This document shows, in pieces, positions 57,251-64,000 of a stretch of 64,000 nt of DNA (position 1 is its first letter; each line of letters begins with the position of its first letter). The stretch spans positions 12,691,001 to 12,755,000 of the forward strand of contig NC_087253.1 of the NCBI RefSeq assembly GCF_037042905.1. The letters run 5' to 3'. The stretch comes from Lytechinus pictus (taxonomy: Eukaryota > Echinodermata > Echinoidea > Temnopleuroida > Toxopneustidae). Below the pieces are notes generated by a model. That model was not told the origin of the DNA. It worked only from the letters and a program-made list of their open reading frames with translations, and did no database searches. A program made the translations under genes and the position numbers.

Positions 57251-57565
57251 TTAGCAATAACGACGGGGACGGCAAAGCATGTTCACGACCGTCTTCCGAA
57301 AGAGCGGCTGCGACACCAAATAGCAGATCGGATTCAGAAAACTATTTGCGAACCGAAGCCAGACGAAGAACTGTTTCACATCCCTCGGCAGGTTCTTGTA
57401 GGCGATCAACTCGGGCTCGATGGAGTAGAGGAAATAGATGATGGAGTTGGGAAACCAAGCGATGGCGAAGGAGAATACGATGTAGGATAGGGTTCGGGTC
57501 GCCTTCTGCATCTCGTTGGCGGATTCCCGGTTAGCCGTCGTAGTCCGGTTACCATTGGCGTCATC
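57251..57565 (-). CDS. Rhodopsin-class GPCR, last coding exon (5' partial)
   Basis: Terminal exon of a seven-transmembrane receptor. The minus-strand acceptor TTTAAACAG precedes 105 codons ending in TAA at 57251-57253. The start encodes the end of the third cytoplasmic loop (ESANEMQKATRTLS). TM6 follows with FAIAWFP, a match to the FxxxWxP signature, then an extracellular loop and TM7 with ANSFLNPICYLV containing NPxxY. A short cytoplasmic tail, FRKTVVNMLCRPRRYC, has Cys residues that could be palmitoylated. The exon is more GC-rich than its surroundings and lies between two copies of one MITE. No other exons (TM1-5) are found to the right within the window, so the gene must continue past 64000 or the exon is an isolated remnant. 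The ligand cannot be assigned; peptide or amine receptors are plausible. Confidence 0.82.
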   Translation of the reverse strand, partial: DDANGNRTTTANRESANEMQKATRTLSYIVFSFAIAWFPNSIIYFLYSIEPELIAYKNLPRDVKQFFVWLRFANSFLNPICYLVSQPLFRKTVVNMLCRPRRYC

Positions 57566-57721
57566 CTGTTTAAAGAAAAAAAAGTCAAGATTTTTTTTTG
57601 AAAAGGTATATTTAATGAAGAATGTCACTGTATTTTATAGCCGTCATAACCGGCGGCTTCCAAAGATAATGACGATGGAAAAGAGCACATTCAGTGGATA
57701 AGGCAACACGTACAGCAACAA

Positions 57722-57953
57722 TTGTGGTGTTAACCGGTGTACATAGAGGACCACACCAGTTATTTTACACCGGTGTTGAATTGGTGGTGTTAGTTTTACA
57801 CCTATAGGTGTCATTACAACACCTTTGGTTGTTACATTTACACGCTTTGGTGTTATTTTTAATCTCTAGGGTGTAATTTTAACACCTCACGGTGTGGTCC
57901 TCTAAACACCAACTGGTGTCAGTTTTAACACCGCAGTTTTTACAGTGAATGCA
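57722..57953. repeat. Fold-back element of GGTGTTA units
   Basis: It is built from many GGTGT and ACACC motifs. Inverted ends GAGGACCACACC and GGTGTGGTCCTC span 57746-57902, with outlying units such as AACTGCGGTGTT read in reverse up to a TTTTTACAGTG end. No coding capacity. Confidence 0.65.
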
Positions 57954-57997
57954 GGTGCTTTGCTATCCAAGGAAATACAAAAATCGTATGTTATAGT

Positions 57998-58636
57998 GTC
58001 ATGTACATGTGCGATTCCTGTCAGCGCATGGGGGCGCCTTAGCGTAATAAAATTAAGTGTCAAGGTAATTTATGAATTATTTACCGTGTTTACACTTAAT
58101 CGGCAATTGGTTCTGAACCAAATGCCGATGCAGAATCGGCATTTGGATTGCGTTTACACGTTGTTACAGCTCGCGGTTCAGAACCGCGAGCCGATGCAAA
58201 AACCTGAAATGATACGCATACCTACAATATACGTCACAATAAAGACAACGCTGGATCAGTGCGCTTACAATTACGTCACAATGGTAAAGTAATTGAAATG
58301 CACACAAATTGCCGGTGCAGAATTGGCTTTCTGTTTACACGTAGTAAAAAAGCCGATTCTGCATCGGCTCGCGGTTCAGAACCTACTACTTTGGTGGTGC
58401 AAATTGCCGGTTCTGAACCGCGAGCCGATTCAAGTTGCTCGCGTTTACACGCTATGAAAAAGCCGATGCTGAATCGGCTCGCGGTTCAGAACCGCGAGCC
58501 GATTCAAATGCCGATTAAGTGTAAACACGGTAATTGTCTCTATTTCCGTTCTTTTCTGTTTTATATTGTTGATGGAGTTGTTGTGATAATCATACCAGGA
58601 AGGGTATTTTCTTAAGCTTCCCTCCATGATATGACA
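57998..58636. repeat. Local duplication, copy A (filled by a MITE)
   Basis: GTCATGTACATGTGCGATTC through TTTATGAATTATT, then after the MITE ATTGTCTCTATTTCCG through ATATGACA. It matches 59159-59343 closely apart from the inserted MITE. Confidence 0.9.
58082..58532. mobile_element. MITE with 3-bp target duplication, copy 2
   Basis: Same ends as 56716-57161 (TACCGTGTTTACAC and GTGTAAACACGGTA). ATT is duplicated on both sides (58079-58081, 58533-58535). The empty paralogous site at 59159-59343 has a single ATT, which fixes the element boundaries. Confidence 0.92.
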
Positions 58637-59158
58637 TAATTTAAAAAGAAAATGTGATTTTCTTTTTACTCCAAAAATCCAGGTGGTCAAGCAATGTTTT
58701 GAAATGAATGTCTATAACAATTTATTAACAACTATCTTACTTTTAACGACAAAATCGTATTCTCAATTTCATGGAACAATTTATTCTGTTCTAACAAGTC
58801 GATATATTCTAACTCTTACTCTCTTCATTTATTTTATTTTTCTCTCTTTTCAGGTTCTGCATTTGTAAACTTGAAGCTGGATCAAAATTCTTGCATTTAA
58901 GGGCTTAATTTCATTTTTTAATATGATTAAATAGATCATGTTGCTATGGAAAGGTTTTATATATATATATGTATATAAAATAAAAAAAAGTCTTGCAGAG
59001 TTAAGTCACCTTGTTGTATTGGCATAAGTTTTTTTTTTCATGTGATATCGGAATTCCTCGTTCTTCCGAGTGTTATAATGTTATGTTATTTCAACATGCT
59101 CCTTTAAATGAAAGAAAGTTAAATTGCTATAACTTTCTTCTTCTAAGGGGGGGGGGTA
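58637..59158. other. Intergenic AT-rich sequence, nothing recognised
   Basis: AT-rich sequence with a short AT dinucleotide run near 58960 and a G-run just before copy B of the duplication. Confidence 0.4.
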
Positions 59159-59343
59159 TGTCATGTACATGTGCGATTCCTGTCAGCGCATGGGGGCGCC
59201 TTAGCGTAATAAAAGAAGTGTCAAGGTAATTTATGAATTATTGTCTCTATTTCCGTTCTTTTCTGTTTTATATTGTTGATGGAGTTGTTGTGATAGTCAT
59301 ATCAGGAAGGGTATTTTCTTAAACTTCCCTCCCTGATATGACA
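59159..59343. repeat. Local duplication, copy B (empty site)
   Basis: Matches copy A (57998-58081 plus 58533-58636) without the MITE. An imperfect hairpin, GTCATATCAGGAAGGG with CTTCCCTCCCTGATATGAC, lies at its end. Confidence 0.9.
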
Positions 59344-60063
59344 ATAGGCATGATTATTATTTTTTTTATGTATCACCATACTCTGAATTATTTTCCGTCA
59401 AACTTCATGACCTTAAAAGATATAATGGACAAATTGAAGTATTATGAGACTTCTTGACTTGCTTGATAATTCACAAGGTTTTGCCCACATAAAAAAATAA
59501 CAGAAATAAAAGCACCACGCAAAACATCAAAATACCCCTTTCAGTTGAGGGGGAATTCACTATAAGCACCAAAGCTTATAGAAATCGGGAGAAATGATTC
59601 TTTGAATTCATAATTATGAAGGACATCAATTAAAAAAGAAATATATAAAAATCATACATGCTATTTCTTCTTTCGCAGATTTTAAGTGAAAGTCTTTCTC
59701 GCATTAGCACTTAAAGCATTCACCTTTTCAGGGTGGGTAAAGATTCACTCACGACAACGCACAAAAGCACATTCAAGACATTGTAAAGATTCAATTAATG
59801 GATTCTTGACGACAGTTTATTCAAACACTGGTGTATTAAAATTCATTTGAAAAGCCCTATTTACAAATATTCCTATAACCTTAAGTGCCTATAGCGTGCC
59901 TGGGATATAATATAGTAATTCTCGAAAGTCTCATATTATTCATATATGCCTTTAATACATTAAACCAAGGGCTATTCAGATTTCAAAAAAAATGTCAAAC
60001 TAAAAGAAACCTATTTTCAATGTAACATAATTGATTAAGATTCATCTAGCATATACTTTATTA
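59344..60063. other. Intergenic AT-rich sequence, nothing recognised
   Basis: No motif, repeat boundary or plausible frame was identified. Confidence 0.4.
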
Positions 60064-60604
60064 AAGGTCAAGTCCACCCAAGACTTGACCTTTGATTTGA
60101 ATAATTACAGAAAAAGCAATAGCATAATGCTGAAAATTTCATCAAAATCGGATGTAAAATAGGAAAGTTATGACATTTTAAAGTTTCGCTTATTTTTCAC
60201 AAAACAGTGATTATGCCCAATTCAGGGACATGCAAATGAGACAGTCGATGTCTTCACTCACTATTTTTTTCTTCTACTTTTATTGATTGAATTATACAAT
60301 ATTTCCATGTTCAGGGAAGAATTAATTGTTATTTCACTTGACAATGGGACAAAATTATAATATTTCATATTTCATATAATAAAATACAAAAGAAATAGTG
60401 AGAGAATGACGTCATCAGTCTCCTCATTTGAATACCGACCAGGATGTGCATATAACTGTTTTGTGAAATTAAGCAAAACTTTAAAATGTCATAACTTTCT
60501 TATTTTACATGTACATCCGATTTTATTGAAATTTTCAGTGTTATGCCTGTTGGATTTTTCTCTTTTTATTCAAATCAACTTTTCGTTGGGGTGGACTTGT
60601 CCTT
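60064..60604. mobile_element. Long-TIR MITE, AAGGACAAGTCCACCCC family
   Basis: Starts AAGGTCAAGTCCACCC and ends GGGGTGGACTTGTCCTT with TA on both sides. The sequence following its right end matches that following the copy at 10495-11055. Confidence 0.85.
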
Positions 60605-60607
60605 TAA

Positions 60608-61890
60608 AGCAGATCTAAAACTCATTCAACCATAATAAAAGATTATAATGTAGACAATTTCAATTTCAATTTATCCCGCTCAGACTGGTCTAAAGAAACT
60701 GAATGTTTGCTTGCTTGTTTGCTTGCATTTATTTCTGCGTTCAAAAACACAATACAAAAATATTTACAATTACAATATACAAAATAATGCACAATATAAA
60801 CAATGTAGTCATATTACATGATAAATACAAATAAGAGTGTGAGTATAAATTAATCTTTTATAAATGTAAACATATATATATAATGTAATAAATGAACGCA
60901 GGAGACCACCACCGTGAGCGGTTAGGCTTGAATTGATGGCGGCCTCATATGTAACGATGTAAATATGGCTTGGGAAAATTCTTATCAATAGTAGATATAA
61001 GCGCACCTCTTAAAAAAACAAGAATCAAGCAATCAACTGAAAAATGGATGAACCATGAAATTATTGCTTTAATTAAAGAGAGAAATGTAGCATACAAAAA
61101 TATGACCTCGAAAGAAATATAAAGTTTTAAGGAATCTAGTACAAAGGAAAGTTAGAAGTGCCAAAGACGAGTATTTTCAAGGAAAAATCGAAAAAAACAA
61201 ACATTACTCAAGAAAATTGTGGAAGAATTTAAAAGGTTTAGGTCTAATAGGTAAATGGAAAATTGATCAAAAGACATTTATTAATGTGCGAGATAAATGA
61301 AGTCATGATAAAACTGAAATTGCAAATGAGTTTATTCGTTATTTTACAACTGTTGCCGTTGAGTTAGTCTGTAATTTACCAATAAATACAAGTTTCATGC
61401 AGAAAGTGTACAGTTTCAAAAGTTTTTTTTATAAAGAAAAGGGTATTTCTAAAAATAGTTTCCATTAACCAAATAAATTGAAAATGTCAAAAAGTACTGG
61501 TCTTAGATATGATACCTGCGAAATTGTTAAAAGTTGGGGCAAGACATTTGTACAAACCTTTAAATCATATAATTAAATCATTTTTATGTCTTCTACCTTT
61601 CCTGGTGATATGAAATTTGCAAATGTAGGGTTTGTTAAAATATAATCTTGTTTCATATAGATTATTGTTTGCTTCAGGTTTTTGCAAATTAATGATTGAT
61701 GGATATGTTTATTTTTTTTGTCGTAGTTTATATATACATTTTGTTGTTACAATATATTAATGTTTTATACTATCAATAAGACCCCGTTGGAAATATAAGC
61801 CTTTCGGCTTTCATGGGTTATACTGTCAAGGTATTCTTTAAATTCAATGTATCTCATATAACATTTGATATTCTTGACGAATAAAATCAA
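60608..61890 (+). mobile_element. CR1/jockey-like LINE, internally deleted
   Basis: The first part matches 11060-11335 and encodes EKWMNHEIIALIKERNVAYK, then a Lys-rich linker broken by stops. The reverse transcriptase core is missing. The 3' end has GACCCCGTTGGAAATA, the small hairpin AAGCCTTTCGGCTT, and a GAATAAAATCAATCAATCAG tail typical of this LINE class. Confidence 0.7.
60709..60951 (-). mobile_element. Retroposon 3' end inserted in the LINE remnant
   Basis: This block is absent from the corresponding site at about 11158. On the minus strand it ends GAACGCAGAAATAAATGC followed by a (GCAA)n-type tail, the hallmark of a truncated non-LTR element 3' end. Confidence 0.65.
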
Positions 61891-62264
61891 TCAATCAGTC
61901 AATATACTGGAAGTCCATTTTTTACATTTATTTCAGTTTATGATTATAATCAACATGACTGGACTCGTAGTTTTTGCCCGAATCAGATTCAAATTGGAGT
62001 GAAATGAAAAAAAAAACGCGGAGAATAGTGAAGAATTTTTTAATAATTCCACCGTCCACAGTTTCTGGGTTTTTTTATTTATCGCTACTTTTAATTGTAC
62101 TAACATCAGGGACGGATGAAGTAGTTCTATACAACCTTTTTTTTAATTTGTTTAAAAACAGGGAAGCCCATTTAAGAATGTGTTGGTCTCCCATGTGGCC
62201 CTGTGAATATTGAATTCCTATTTCACGAAAAACCAATCGAATGAAACAGGGGCAGCGATCCGGG
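61891..62264. other. Intergenic AT-rich sequence, nothing recognised
   Basis: A frame from 61974 has no recognised motif. It leads into the minisatellite. Confidence 0.4.
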
Positions 62265-62945
62265 GGGGGGCACAGTGCCCCCACTTTTTGAAGCACTGAA
62301 AAAAGTGCCAACTTTTTTTTACCAAAAATGCCCTCTAATGGACGTGTTCTGTGCCCTTTTCACCTATAAGTTCCCGTTTTATGTGTGAGCAAGTATCATA
62401 TCTCGTATCAGTGCCAAATTTTACCAAAATATTCCCCCTCACGAACGTGTTCTATGCCCCTTTCATCTGAAAAGGATTCGTTTTATGCCGTTAGCAAGTG
62501 CCCTTTTGCCATCTTAGAGGTGCCCTTTATCGTATCATTGCCCCTTTTACCTCCCCCCCCCCAAAGTGCCCCTCACATAGTCTGCATTACGTGTTCTGTA
62601 TCCCTTTCACGTGAGAAGGACACGTTTTATGTATGAGCAAGTGCTCCCTTGCCTTCTTGTACAAGCGCCTTTCTCGAATCAGTGCCCCTTTTCACACAAG
62701 AAAAGTGCCCCTTACGGTTATGTCCTGTGCCCCTTTCACCTGAGACCGGTCCTATTTATGCCGTTATCAAGTGCTCTTTTGCCTTCTTATAGGTGCCCTT
62801 TATCGAATTAATGCCTTGCCCCTTTTTACCTAAGAAAAGTGCCCCCCCCCCCCCCCCACGAACGTGTTCTGTGCCCCTTTCACCTGAGAAGGACCTGTTA
62901 TGTTTTAACCATTGCCCATTTGCCTTCCCATAGGAGCCTGTTCTC
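62265..62945. repeat. Minisatellite with GTGCCCCTTTCACCTGAGAAG core
   Basis: About five units of 105-150 bp start near 62343, 62446, 62596, 62722 and 62860. Each has CGTGTTCTGTGCCCCTTT, a CACCTGAGAAGGA variant, CGTTTTATG, a CAAGTGC-type block and GTGCCCTTTATCG. Confidence 0.8.
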
Positions 62946-63075
62946 AGTGGCGTACCTGGCATATTTCGTCAGGGGTGGGGGGGGGGGGCAAGCGACAAGG
63001 ATGAGCAAGGTGGGGGGGGGGGTAGTAGGCATGGACGTATATAGGCACAATTTGTTCAGGGGGGGGGGCTGATAA
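62946..63075. repeat. G-run repeats (G-quadruplex prone)
   Basis: Three runs of about 10-14 G at 62978-62990, 63012-63022 and 63059-63068, next to AGTGGCGTACCTGGCAT. A C-run of about 17 follows near 63258-63273. Confidence 0.7.
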
Positions 63076-63611
63076 TCATTGCCCAAATATCAACTTCACA
63101 GTTTTTAATTTTCGTGCGAGCGAACATTTTTTTTCAATTATTATTTAGCCCTTTTACATGATGGGAAACGTGCAGAAATTACACATTCGGTCATAAAATT
63201 ACCAATACACGAGGATATTTGGGCACCTCGCAGTCCTCGTTGCCCTGCATTTTGCAGCCCCCCCCCCCCCCCCCATACACGTTTGGATGTGTAGGTCTGG
63301 CAGTGGCACTGAAGGTGGGAAATGTTACCCAGGGGGTGCCCAATAAAACAGTCTGGATCTTGCTACTACTGATAATTGCTATCGGGCGATTGCACTTTAT
63401 TGTCGAAATTAATTCTTTTTTGTATATCATTCCAGAAATGAAATGTAATGGATCGTGATCGATATATTTCTAATCAAGTGGTAATTGCAATGTTTATATT
63501 AAAATACTTCTTTTTATTCCTCTTTAAAGGTGTCTACATTATGTCCCCAATTCTGCTCATTTGGAGACGTTATAAAAGAGGTATTTGACATTGAAATCAG
63601 TTTAAAATAAT
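63076..63611. other. Intergenic AT-rich sequence, nothing recognised
   Basis: Apart from the C-run near 63258, no repeat structure or frame with motifs was found. Confidence 0.4.
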
Positions 63612-64000
63612 AATAATTGCGAGCGCGAAGCGCGAGCTGATTTTTTTTCTAAAAATTTAGACCTAAAACGATACATTTGGTGCACTTAATTATTAATAGG
63701 ATGGGTATCTTCCTTAATAAATTATGCGAGCTCGAAGCGCGAGCTAAAAATTTTGATATTCCTAACTGGACACTAGACATTCAAAGCAGTTACAGGATGG
63801 GTTTCTAAACAGTCGTGCGGGCACAAAGCGTGAGCTAAATCCTTTGATATTCCGACTTAAGAACTCGACATTCTAAGCACTTTTAATAACCATGAACAAA
63901 GTGGTTTCTAACTGAATAATTAATTGATGCGAGCGCGAAGAGCGAGCTAAAAATTTGAGATATTTCCCCCTGAAAAGTGGACATTCTAAGCACTTTTTTT
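63612..64000. repeat. GCGAGCGCGAAGCGCGAGCT tandem repeat, runs off the right edge
   Basis: Units start near 63619, 63726, 63814 and 63929, each with a GCGAGCGCGAAGCGCGAGCT variant, an AAATTTTGATATT-type block and CTGGACATTCTAAGCA. The core is a near palindrome. Confidence 0.88.

Overview
This is a window of an animal nuclear genome: AT-rich, intron-containing genes with GT-AG introns, a vertebrate-like LMF2 gene, and very dense small inverted-repeat transposons and tRNA-derived SINEs. The repeat types (cut-and-paste MITEs ending in TTTCATAAAGCTG-like or GGACAAGTCCACCCC-like termini, a SINE with a box A/box B tRNA head and an AGCGCTTTATAAA-type end, GCGAGCGCGAAGCGCGAGC minisatellite) are, from memory, typical of echinoderms. 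A sea urchin is my best guess, at moderate confidence; no search was run.

Layout, left to right. 1-2281: repeats inside an intron. 2282-6600 (+): the last four coding exons of an ADA2/ADGF-type secreted adenosine deaminase whose start lies off the left edge. 6601-15453: intergenic, with MITEs, fold-back elements, a LINE remnant and two GC-richer blocks that may be promoters. 15454-21482 (+): a complete six-exon alpha/beta-hydrolase gene encoding 335 residues. 21483-26332: intergenic, with a SINE, MITEs and GAT microsatellite. 26333-53112 (-): a complete 14-exon lipase maturation factor 2 gene (641 residues) covering about 27 kb. A 5.8-kb L1-like LINE sits in its second intron in the same orientation. 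53113-64000: repeats, LINE 3' ends, the last exon of a rhodopsin-class GPCR (57251-57565, -), and minisatellites at the right edge.

The exon structures of the hydrolase and LMF2 were assembled by hand. All splice phases agree: coding lengths are 1008 and 1926 bases, both multiples of three. The three main genes have no evident functional link; LMF2 acts in the ER, ADA2 is extracellular, and the hydrolase substrate is unknown.

The most unusual feature is a recurring pattern. In both complete genes, tandem arrays in the introns are built from the edge of the neighbouring exon together with its splice site. I see this at LMF2 exons 2, 7, 9 and 11 and at hydrolase exon 4, plus a single copy at hydrolase exon 5 that was later split by a TTAA-flanked transposon. 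These arrays place strings of intact or near-intact decoy splice sites beside the real ones. Other notable structures are a perfect 71-bp palindrome, a 1.7-kb near-palindrome in LMF2 intron 3, hairpin elements built from roughly 17-nt degenerate units, and a filled/empty pair that fixes the boundaries of one MITE.
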